A stretch of 6,806 nucleotides of DNA from Alphaproteobacteria bacterium (GTDB taxonomy: Bacteria; Pseudomonadota; Alphaproteobacteria; Micavibrionales; Micavibrionaceae): assembly GCA_030432775.1 (NCBI GenBank), contig JAUILO010000131.1, positions 1 to 6,806 on the forward strand, in the 5' to 3' direction. Shown here one piece after another: positions 1-5,627 of the stretch (position 1 is the first letter of the stretch; every line of letters starts with the position of its first letter). A program made the position numbers and the translations under genes. The notes below the pieces were generated by a model. The model was not told the DNA's origin and ran no database searches. It saw only the letters and a program-made list of their open reading frames with translations.

Positions 1-1462
1 CAATTGTCCCGCGTTGCCATTTTGGATCAGGTAATAATGCTTCCGTATTGACGCTGCCGCCACAATCATCACCTGTATATCCTGGGATCGTTACGTCACA
101 AGCAGATTCATCATCATCCAGAAAGTTCTTTGCCACAATACGCTCGGCAAGCTTAATCAAACGATCATCCGTCCATAAATTGTTGATCAGATTATAATAA
201 GCTTCCTGTATTGTCTCTGACCCTGCGTTCTCTGTATCAAATACAGCAACCTTGATCTCTCCACAGAACGGACGCACCTGACCTTTATCTGTTGTATAGT
301 TTGTCGCATCTTTTGCACCATATACTATTGAAATATCATGCCCGCGATCCTCATACCATGTCTTGGCCGCAGCAAAACTCCCACTATCCTGCACAGATAA
401 ATTTTCAGCATTACCGCTAGTAGCATTCTCACCACTAAATACCCAGTATGGCTCAATCGTTTTACCTGAGCCGTCCCAATCTTCCTTGCGGGCTTGTTCA
501 TAGGCATATTTACAGGTTAGAATAACTGACATCATTTTAACAACAGGTTCAACATCAGGTGCACTAACCAGTGCAATCAGGTTATTACGCGCCGGATCGC
601 CGGCAGAGTTTTGCGGTGAACCTGTGGTTGTCGTATCTGCGCCACTTGCATTGGACAAACTCAGATTAAATTGTTGCCATGCATTGGTCGCAAAACTAGA
701 CCCCCATCTGGCCGAAAATAACGTAATATATTGTGCCGAGTTAAAGCCATAATTAAGCGGCACCAACAGCCCGACCGCCACAACCAATCGCAGCGGCGCC
801 CATACATGATTAAAACGGCGACCAAACGGCGTGCCCGTCATGGCTGTTTCACCAACCACCAAGAACAAGTAATAGATAAAGATAAGAACACCGACCAAAA
901 GAATGGCCATGTTGTAGAAGTAGATCAATTTATGCAGAGCATTGTTCAGCGGCGGAATAACCGCGCTTGAATCAAACAAACCCGGAATAGCAAAAACCTT
1001 ATGCATCAACGCAAAGGCAATATCTTCACATGTACCGCCATTAGGCGGACAATCTGGCGTTTGGAATAGTCCGACAAATGCCGGAGGCCCTGCCATTGCT
1101 GCTGGAAATACAAAACCCAACACCAAAATAACAATTTGCGCTATCAAGAGCATGAAGCCCGCCAATAGCGCAAAGAAAATTATGATCTGATCTATATTAT
1201 CTTTTTTAATAATCAATCGATTTGCGGCTTCAGCCACAACATGCCGCACACCAAATCTGCCGATATTTTCATGTTGAGTATAAGGATGGTTGGCTGGCAA
1301 TAAGCCGGTTCCGGCATAAATAAGAGCCATGAGATGCGCGATAAACCCAAAGCCACTACCGAAAAATTCTCGAACACGCGGCACTACACCCGGCATGGTC
1401 ATATAGTGAATAACATCTTTCGCCTTAATAGGCTGAAGTATATTGTTTTTTTCCGCGCTCAC
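1..1462 (-). CDS. dotA: DotA/TraY-family type IVB secretion membrane protein, N-terminal part (runs off left edge)
   Basis: An uninterrupted minus-strand frame of 487 codons enters from the left edge; the C-terminus lies outside the window. DotA/TraY proteins are large inner-membrane components of type IVB secretion and IncI conjugation machines. Hydrophobic stretches lie at about residues 93-125 (possibly two membrane passes), 178-205 and 222-238. Between them, at about 205-227, is the hallmark segment: GETAMTGTPFGRRFNHVWAPLR. It resembles the conserved DotA/TraY loop with a glycine-rich turn, aromatic residues and W-x-P-x-R. After residue 240 comes a long polar, Ser/Thr/Asn-rich region with several cysteines (in CGE, SACDV and GDDCGG), fitting the large non-cytoplasmic domain of the family. 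The chosen start is GTG at 1462-1460, because an in-frame TAA lies just upstream and no earlier ATG exists; its Shine-Dalgarno (GGA about 14 bases upstream) is poor. ATG codons at residues 21 and 23 are alternatives. Family assignment is by recognition of the motif and topology, not by alignment. Confidence 0.8.
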   Translation of the reverse strand, partial: MSAEKNNILQPIKAKDVIHYMTMPGVVPRVREFFGSGFGFIAHLMALIYAGTGLLPANHPYTQHENIGRFGVRHVVAEAANRLIIKKDNIDQIIIFFALLAGFMLLIAQIVILVLGFVFPAAMAGPPAFVGLFQTPDCPPNGGTCEDIAFALMHKVFAIPGLFDSSAVIPPLNNALHKLIYFYNMAILLVGVLIFIYYLFLVVGETAMTGTPFGRRFNHVWAPLRLVVAVGLLVPLNYGFNSAQYITLFSARWGSSFATNAWQQFNLSLSNASGADTTTTGSPQNSAGDPARNNLIALVSAPDVEPVVKMMSVILTCKYAYEQARKEDWDGSGKTIEPYWVFSGENATSGNAENLSVQDSGSFAAAKTWYEDRGHDISIVYGAKDATNYTTDKGQVRPFCGEIKVAVFDTENAGSETIQEAYYNLINNLWTDDRLIKLAERIVAKNFLDDDESACDVTIPGYTGDDCGGSVNTEALLPDPKWQRGTI

Positions 1463-1536
1463 TTTTTTATCTTTTTTCCATTATTAGCTAGCAATAAGAA
1501 TATAGTACGCCGATATAGATAAAATTTTATTAAATT

Positions 1537-1567
1537 TTGGACTCTAAACCGTCCAATTGATCATTGG
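1537..1567. repeat. Two overlapping inverted repeats upstream of the DotA/TraY gene, possible operator
   Basis: TTGGAC at 1537-1542 pairs with GTCCAA at 1551-1556 across an 8-base spacer. Overlapping it, CCAAT at 1553-1557 pairs with ATTGG at 1563-1567 across a 5-base centre, TGATC. Neither is followed by a T-run on either strand, so they look more like a protein-binding site than a terminator. They lie 75-105 bp upstream of the DotA/TraY start, a sensible place for an operator. Such short arms can arise by chance in AT-rich DNA. Confidence 0.3.
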
Positions 1568-1629
1568 GAATGGATAAAATTAGGTATTATCCACGGGAAG
1601 GAAGGAAACTGCACAAAAAAAGAAGCCTT

Positions 1630-1920
1630 TTATAAAGAAAATTTTATCATAAGCGGACATTTGCACATTGGCAAAACTGCGGCGAAAGCAACAGCAACCA
1701 AAACAGATTGTAACCCATTTTTTGTATAATAAAAAGATTGTTTAAAAACAAAGATATATAGCAATAAACCAATGGCTGTCACGCCAGCTATTCCAGCTTT
1801 CACAAACACCGTATCGGTCAACAAAGCAGAAACAACAAAGAACGCTACACCTATAACATCATCTATAGCGCTATATATAACGCTGCAGATGTTTCGGGCT
1901 ATAAAAGTAAAGCGTTCACT
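1630..1920 (-). other. Hydrophobic open frame without a recognisable start; possible small membrane protein or gene remnant
   Basis: In the same frame as ettA and just after its trailing stop codons (TAG, TAG, TGA), a 96-codon open stretch runs to a TAA at 1632-1630. Its translation is strongly hydrophobic, with segments such as VIGVAFFVVSALL, VTAIGLLLYIFVF and SVLVAVAFAAVLP separated by charged residues, which could form two or three membrane passes. There is no ATG early in the frame. The first usable start is TTG at about 1824, with no Shine-Dalgarno upstream; from there it would encode 64 residues. I do not recognise a family. It may be a decayed gene, a tiny membrane protein with an atypical start, or chance in AT-rich DNA, where U-rich codons give hydrophobic residues. 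Confidence 0.2.
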
Positions 1921-1922
1921 TC
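1900..1922 (-). terminator. Weak hairpin with T-run just downstream of ettA
   Basis: Reading on the minus strand after the ettA stop, AGTGAA (1920-1915) and TTTACT (1911-1906) form a 6-bp stem with one G-T pair around a CGC loop, extendable by two weak pairs. It is followed by TTTTAT (1905-1900). The place, 17 bases past the ettA stop, and the T-run fit an intrinsic terminator, but the stem is short and AT-rich, so it may be inefficient. Confidence 0.3.
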
Positions 1923-1952
1923 ACTATCCGGCTTTATACTATCCGACTTTAC
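1923..1952 (-). repeat. 15-bp tandem duplication spanning the ettA stop codon
   Basis: On the minus strand GTAAAGTCGGATAGT (1952-1938) is followed directly by ATAAAGCCGGATAGT (1937-1923), 13 of 15 bases identical. The first copy holds the last ettA codons (Lys-Val-Gly) and the stop TAG. The second repeats them in the same frame (Lys-Ala-Gly-TAG) as untranslated sequence, and a TGA follows at once. The result is three in-frame stops after ettA. Confidence 0.75.
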
Positions 1953-3618
1953 GCAGCGGTTTATATTTAATGCGATGCGGCTGGTCTGCCTCACCACCCA
2001 TGCGGCGTTTGTAATTGGCTTCATATTCTTCATAATTTCCTTCGAACCAGACAACTTGCGAGTTCCCTTCAAAGGCCAGAATATGTGTCGCTATACGGTC
2101 AAGAAATGCTCTATCGTGCGAGATAACAACGGCACAGCCCGGAAATACTTCCAGTGCCTCTTCAAGCGCAGATAAAGTTTCTGTATCCAGATCATTCGTC
2201 GGTTCATCAAGAAGAAGCACATTGGATTCTTCTTTCAACATCTTTGCCAAGTGAACACGGTTACGCTCACCACCGGAAAGATCGCCGACTTTTTTCTGTT
2301 GGTCTGTGCTACGGAAATTAAACGAAGCCACATATGCGCGGCTTAGCATTTCAACCTTACCCAGCTTGATCACGTCATTACCGCCGGAAATTTCTTCCCA
2401 GACCGTATTATTAGCATCCAGAGAATCACGGCTTTGATCAACATAACCAAGTTTCACCGTGTCACCGACTCGGATCGTTCCGGTATCCGGTTTTTCCTGC
2501 CCTGTGATCATCCGGAATAATGTCGTTTTACCCGCACCGTTTGGCCCGATTACTCCGACAATACCGCCAGGCGGCAATTTAAATGACAGATCTTCGATCA
2601 AGAGACGTTCTTCGAAACCTTTGCCCAAACCTTCGGTTTGAATTACAAGATCACCAAGGCGTGGCGGCGGCGCCATAATAATTTGTGCATTACGCTGCGT
2701 ACGGTTTTGTGATTCTTTCAACAAATCATCATATGCAGTGATACGGGCTTTGGATTTTTTACGACGACCTTCAGGTGTCTGGCGTATCCATTCCAGCTCT
2801 TTTTGAAGTGTTTTCTGACGAGAATCTTCTTGTTTGCTTTCAAGTTCAATACGTTTTTGTTTCTTCTCAAGATAGGCAGAGTAATTACCCTCGTAAGGAA
2901 TGCCGCTGCCGCGATCAACCTCGAGAATCCAGCCCGTGACATTGTCCAGAAAGTAACGGTCATGCGTTACCATCACCACTGTCCCTTTGTATTCTTTCAA
3001 AAAGCGTTGTAACCACGCCACACTTTCAGCATCAAGGTGGTTGGTTGGTTCATCGAGCAAAAGCATATCCGGCTTTTCAAGCAATAATTTACACAAAGCC
3101 ACACGGCGACGCTCACCACCGGATAATTTATCAATATTTGAATCAGCAGGCGGGCAGCGCAGCGCATCCATCGCAATTTCTACTGTGCGCTCGATATCCC
3201 AGCCATCAACAGCATCAATCTTTTCCTGAAGCTCGCCCATTTCTTCCATTAATGCATCATAATCAGCATCAGGCTCACCCATAAGAATACCAATTTCGTT
3301 AAAACGGTCGATCATAACTTTGGTTTCGCCGAGTGCTTCAAGCACGTTCTCGCCAACAGTCTTGCTATTGTCCAGCTTTGGCTCTTGTTCCAGATAACCG
3401 ACCTTAGCGCCCTCAGCCGCCCAGGCCTCACCTGTGAAATCCTTATCAACACCGGCCATAATACGCATCAATGTCGATTTACCTGCACCGTTAGGACCCA
3501 ACACACCAATCTTGGCACCCGGCAAAAAGCTTAGCGTAATATTCTCTAAAACCTTCTTACCGCCCGGATAAGTTTTGGATAAACCGTTCATTACATATAC
3601 ATATTGATACGAAGCCAT
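1939..3618 (-). CDS. ettA: Energy-dependent translational throttle protein EttA (ABC-F ATPase)
   Basis: Complete 559-residue ABC-F protein, close to the usual EttA length of about 555. ABC-F proteins are cytoplasmic ATPases without membrane domains. EttA binds the ribosomal E site and lets the first peptide bond form only when the ATP/ADP ratio is high. First nucleotide-binding domain: Walker A GPNGAGKST (residues 41-49), signature LSGGE (165-169), Walker B MLLLDEPTNHLD (185-196). An insertion at about 95-140, between Walker A and signature, matches the arm that contacts ribosomal protein L1. The linker at about 245-320 is highly charged, with the run RRKKSKAR. Second domain: Walker A GPNGAGKTT (358-366), signature LSGGE (447-451), Walker B VLLLDEPTNDLD (467-478). 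Both catalytic glutamates follow the Walker B aspartates. The ending, HRIKYKPLRKVG, is EttA-like. The start ATG has a GAAAGGG Shine-Dalgarno seven bases upstream. The MASYQYVYVMNGLSKTYPGG opening looks alphaproteobacterial rather than enterobacterial. It is probably transcribed alone, divergently from the ter cluster. Confidence 0.96.
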   Translation of the reverse strand: MASYQYVYVMNGLSKTYPGGKKVLENITLSFLPGAKIGVLGPNGAGKSTLMRIMAGVDKDFTGEAWAAEGAKVGYLEQEPKLDNSKTVGENVLEALGETKVMIDRFNEIGILMGEPDADYDALMEEMGELQEKIDAVDGWDIERTVEIAMDALRCPPADSNIDKLSGGERRRVALCKLLLEKPDMLLLDEPTNHLDAESVAWLQRFLKEYKGTVVMVTHDRYFLDNVTGWILEVDRGSGIPYEGNYSAYLEKKQKRIELESKQEDSRQKTLQKELEWIRQTPEGRRKKSKARITAYDDLLKESQNRTQRNAQIIMAPPPRLGDLVIQTEGLGKGFEERLLIEDLSFKLPPGGIVGVIGPNGAGKTTLFRMITGQEKPDTGTIRVGDTVKLGYVDQSRDSLDANNTVWEEISGGNDVIKLGKVEMLSRAYVASFNFRSTDQQKKVGDLSGGERNRVHLAKMLKEESNVLLLDEPTNDLDTETLSALEEALEVFPGCAVVISHDRAFLDRIATHILAFEGNSQVVWFEGNYEEYEANYKRRMGGEADQPHRIKYKPLRKVG

Positions 3619-3625
3619 TGTGTAG

Positions 3626-3632
3626 CCCTTTC
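3626..3632 (-). promoter_or_regulatory. Ribosome binding site of ettA
   Basis: On the minus strand GAAAGGG lies seven bases before the ATG at 3618-3616. This strong site fixes the ettA start. Confidence 0.75.
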
Positions 3633-3663
3633 GCAGATCGTCAAATTCTTAAAAACTTCATGC

Positions 3664-3691
3664 AAAATAACATATCCGTCCATTAAGACAA
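3664..3691 (-). promoter_or_regulatory. Candidate sigma-70-type promoter for ettA
   Basis: On the minus strand TTGTCT (3691-3686, four of six consensus bases) is followed after 16 bases by TATTTT (3669-3664, four of six). That would give a leader of about 40 bases before ettA. It is the best pair found in the divergent intergenic region for this direction, but it is a visual match only. Confidence 0.3.
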
Positions 3692-3714
3692 CCGGATTGA
3701 TAGATTTCTTGTTC

Positions 3715-3732
3715 TTCATGCCACGACATGAA
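3715..3732. repeat. Inverted repeat in the ettA/terA divergent intergenic region, possible operator
   Basis: TTCATG (3715-3720) and CATGAA (3727-3732) are perfect inverted arms around the 6-base spacer CCACGA. TTCATG also occurs at 3658-3663 and 3773-3778, in the same 185-bp region. There is no T-run, so a terminator is unlikely. The site lies about 70 bp upstream of terA and about 100 bp upstream of ettA and could bind a regulator of either gene. No specific regulator is recognised. Confidence 0.3.
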
Positions 3733-3766
3733 AACAGTAATGATTCCATTCGTTTCCAGACCATGT

Positions 3767-3772
3767 TATGAT
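3767..3772 (+). promoter_or_regulatory. Candidate -10 element for the terA cluster
   Basis: TATGAT matches five of six bases of the sigma-70 -10 consensus and lies 32 bases before the terA ATG. No good -35 hexamer is found 16-18 bases upstream (TTCCAT is the nearest), so the promoter would be activator-dependent or use another sigma factor, if it is real. Confidence 0.25.
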
Positions 3773-3790
3773 TCATGCTGTCACTAATTT

Positions 3791-3795
3791 AGGAG
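3791..3795 (+). promoter_or_regulatory. Ribosome binding site that decides the terA start
   Basis: AGGAG lies eight bases before the ATG at 3804-3806, ideal spacing. The in-frame ATG 36 bases earlier (3768) has no such site and overlaps the likely -10 element, so the shorter protein of 245 residues is preferred. Confidence 0.8.
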
Positions 3796-3803
3796 ATAAT
3801 AAA

Positions 3804-4541
3804 ATGTCGCGCGATAATTTGTCATCAGATTCAATGATCAAGGCTACAAGATCCCGAGCCAAATTCTCCGGGCACGGCAACTCGAAAGGTGCTTCCGGCC
3901 ACCGTATCGAAGGAGTTACAGCGGCGAGCGAGTTTCTGAAGAAGACAGGTGAATCTTACATTTTTCAGCCCCATGAGCATGGCTATGAAACCATCAAAAT
4001 CGGCGCAGCATGGGATGAAGTAATTATTCCTGATGAAACATTCCTTGGAAAGCTCATGAAAAAAACCAAAACAATCGATATTGATCTGGATATTGGCTGT
4101 TTATACGAATTACAAAATGGCGAACGTGGTGCTATTCAGGCTTTCGGTGACATGTACGGTAATTTTGACAAAGAACCTTATATCTCCCTTTCCGGTGATG
4201 AACGCAGCGGTAAAACAGAAGGTCACGATGAATTTATACTCATCAACGGCCCGCACTGGCCTGAAATCAAGCGCATACTTGTATATATCTATATTTATGA
4301 TGGCGCGCCGCATTGGGCAGAAATCAAACCAGAAATCCTGATTGATATGCCCGGTGAAAATGATCTGATGGTTATTCCCGATGTTAAGAATTCTGCACTT
4401 TCAGTTTGCGCAATTAGTGGTATAGAGAATGTAAGAAATGGTGCCAAAGTTACCAATTACACAGAATACTTCCCCGGCCATGCCGAGATGGATCGTGCTT
4501 TTGGTTTTGGCATCCAATGGACAGATGGTCAAAAAGTATAA
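3804..4541 (+). CDS. terA: TerA-like TerD-domain protein (tellurite/stress resistance family)
   Basis: A 245-residue protein, predicted cytoplasmic, with no signal peptide or membrane segment. The core from about residue 62 to 240 carries features I associate with the TerA-type TerD domain: KIGAAWDE (65-72), the acidic strand IDIDLDIGCLYEL (91-103), GDERSGK (131-137), INGPHWPEIKRILVYIYIYD (147-166) and EYFPGHAEMDRAFGFGIQW (221-239). The aspartates in the acidic strand and the GDERSG loop correspond to the metal-binding regions of TerD-type domains, which are known to bind Ca2+. The first 60 residues are basic and Ser/Gly-rich, probably disordered. The classical plasmid-borne TerA is considerably longer (about 380 residues as recalled), so this is a short form with essentially one domain. 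It is the first gene of a plus-strand cluster; a YrbG-type antiporter follows after 78 bp and a TerD after that. Ter proteins are linked to tellurite, phage and general stress resistance; the substrate here is unknown. Family assignment is confident; orthology to plasmid TerA is less so. Confidence 0.82.
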   Translation: MSRDNLSSDSMIKATRSRAKFSGHGNSKGASGHRIEGVTAASEFLKKTGESYIFQPHEHGYETIKIGAAWDEVIIPDETFLGKLMKKTKTIDIDLDIGCLYELQNGERGAIQAFGDMYGNFDKEPYISLSGDERSGKTEGHDEFILINGPHWPEIKRILVYIYIYDGAPHWAEIKPEILIDMPGENDLMVIPDVKNSALSVCAISGIENVRNGAKVTNYTEYFPGHAEMDRAFGFGIQWTDGQKV

Positions 4542-4563
4542 AATACGATAAACTACTCAAATC

Positions 4564-4582
4564 ATGCACATATTCCGTGCAT
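4564..4582. repeat. Inverted repeat between terA and the antiporter gene
   Basis: ATGCAC (4564-4569) and GTGCAT (4577-4582) are perfect inverted arms around a 7-base spacer. The hairpin lies 22 bases past the terA stop and 37 bases before the antiporter start. What follows on the plus strand is A-rich, not T-rich, so it is not a standard intrinsic terminator. It could act as an mRNA stabiliser, a partial attenuator within the operon, or a protein-binding site. Confidence 0.35.
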
Positions 4583-4619
4583 ACACTTAATAATTATATA
4601 AAAAAGGCAATATTTCGAT

Positions 4620-5600
4620 ATGTTTGAAATGACTTCAATGGAAGCTTTTATCCTGGCTTTGGGCGCACTCGGGTTCGGGATTGTATTACTAATTCGTGGT
4701 GGCAACTGGACTATTGATTCATCTGTATTTATCGCCAGAAAACTCGGCATTTCACCTCTATTGGTCGGCTTTACAATCGTTGCCTTTGGTACATCGCTGC
4801 CGGAATTGATTGTATCTGTGAACGCAAGCTTCCATCACCTGCCCGGTATTGCTGTCGGAAATGTCATCGGTTCCAATATTGCCAATATATTGCTGGTTAT
4901 CGGCGCAACAGCCACCTTTGCTACCCTGCATGTGGTGCGTCGTGATGTCCTGCGTGATTTAACCGCGATGATCATTGCCACACTGGCACTCACTGCGCTT
5001 ATGCTTTATGGCGAGATCAGCCGGACAACAGGCTTTATTATGCTCGGCGCTCTCATTCTATACACTTCATGGCAATATTTAATGGCCAGCAAGGGCGCCA
5101 TCAAATTCGAAGAGCCTGACAACCCTGAATTTCCCAATATGCTGGTTTCTATCGGATATTTATTCCTTGGCCTATTATTCATAGCCCTTGGCGCAGAAAT
5201 GCTTGTACGTGGCGCAAAGGTCAGTGCCATCGTTATCGGTGTCCCCGAAGATGTAATTGGTTTGAGCGTTATTGCCTTTGGCACGTCATTGCCCGAGCTA
5301 TCTACTTGTTTAATTGCCGCCAAGCGTAAGCAGTTTGATTTGGTGATCGGTAATATTATCGGCTCGAACGTCTTTAATATACTGATGATCATAGGAGCAA
5401 CAGCGATAACCAAAGACATCATCATGATGGATATGGCCAAACAGCTCGTTACTCTGGATATTTGGGTTGTTCTTGGCGTTAGTGTTTTGTTTACAGCCCT
5501 GCTGTTATCCTACCAGAAGGTAACCCGTCCGATCGGTGTAATATTTACCATGGGTTACGTCGCGTATATCGGAACTATTTATGCACTGTATTTCATATAA
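4620..5600 (+). CDS. yrbG: Calcium/sodium antiporter, CaCA superfamily (YrbG type)
   Basis: A 326-residue inner-membrane cation exchanger, almost the same length as E. coli YrbG (about 325). CaCA proteins exchange Ca2+ for Na+ or H+ across the membrane. Both inverted alpha repeats are intact. The first has GFTIVAFGTSLPEL (50-63) and GNVIGSNIANILLVIG (80-95); the second has GLSVIAFGTSLPEL (214-227) and GNIIGSNVFNILMIIG (244-259). The glutamates in the two TSLPEL motifs (62, 226) and the asparagines and serines of the two GSN motifs (85-86, 249-250) form the ion-binding site in this family. About ten hydrophobic segments are visible, split by a polar cytoplasmic loop at about 157-171. The ATG at 4620 follows AAAGG (4603-4607) by 12 bases, a longish gap; ATG codons at residues 4 and 7 are alternatives. 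It sits between terA and terD, 78 and 27 bp apart, so co-transcription is likely. Which counter-ion is used, and whether Ca2+ is the true substrate, cannot be told from sequence. Confidence 0.93.
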   Translation: MFEMTSMEAFILALGALGFGIVLLIRGGNWTIDSSVFIARKLGISPLLVGFTIVAFGTSLPELIVSVNASFHHLPGIAVGNVIGSNIANILLVIGATATFATLHVVRRDVLRDLTAMIIATLALTALMLYGEISRTTGFIMLGALILYTSWQYLMASKGAIKFEEPDNPEFPNMLVSIGYLFLGLLFIALGAEMLVRGAKVSAIVIGVPEDVIGLSVIAFGTSLPELSTCLIAAKRKQFDLVIGNIIGSNVFNILMIIGATAITKDIIMMDMAKQLVTLDIWVVLGVSVLFTALLLSYQKVTRPIGVIFTMGYVAYIGTIYALYFI

Positions 5601-5610
5601 TAAAATCGCC

Positions 5611-5617
5611 AAAAGGA
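5611..5617 (+). promoter_or_regulatory. Ribosome binding site of terD
   Basis: AAAAGGA ends 10 bases before the ATG at 5628, within the 27-bp gap after the antiporter stop. It supports the chosen start and shows that translation begins independently of the upstream gene. Confidence 0.7.
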
Positions 5618-5627
5618 CTACACAGCT

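Larger units (their letters stand above)
1463..1938. other. 476-bp AT-rich gap between ettA and the DotA/TraY gene
   Basis: Both flanking genes read on the minus strand, so this stretch is downstream of ettA and upstream of the DotA/TraY gene. It is clearly richer in A and T than its neighbours, especially at 1441-1535 just before the DotA/TraY start, as expected for a promoter region. No convincing -35/-10 pair could be fixed. It contains two overlapping inverted repeats (1537-1567), a hydrophobic frame without a normal start (1630-1920) and a weak hairpin just after ettA (1900-1922). On the minus strand there is a run of seven T at 1614-1620, after that frame, but no clear stem precedes it. 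No tRNA or other RNA gene was recognised. Confidence 0.6.

Noticed and set aside
1470..1481. ATG at 1481 on the minus strand opening a short frame before the DotA/TraY start
   Set aside because: It encodes only Met-Glu-Lys-Arg before a TAA and has no ribosome binding site; a leader peptide cannot be supported.
1606..1640. T-run at 1614-1620 (minus strand) as an intrinsic terminator
   Set aside because: No GC-containing stem directly precedes the run, so the hairpin part of a terminator is missing.
3768..3803. Upstream ATG that would lengthen TerA by 12 residues
   Set aside because: It has no ribosome binding site, and it overlaps the candidate -10 element. The later ATG at 3804 has AGGAG at ideal spacing.
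5006..5440. Minus-strand open frame of 144 codons inside the antiporter gene
   Set aside because: It lies wholly within the antiporter gene, which has all family motifs in the plus frame. The shadow frame has no Shine-Dalgarno or recognisable domain.
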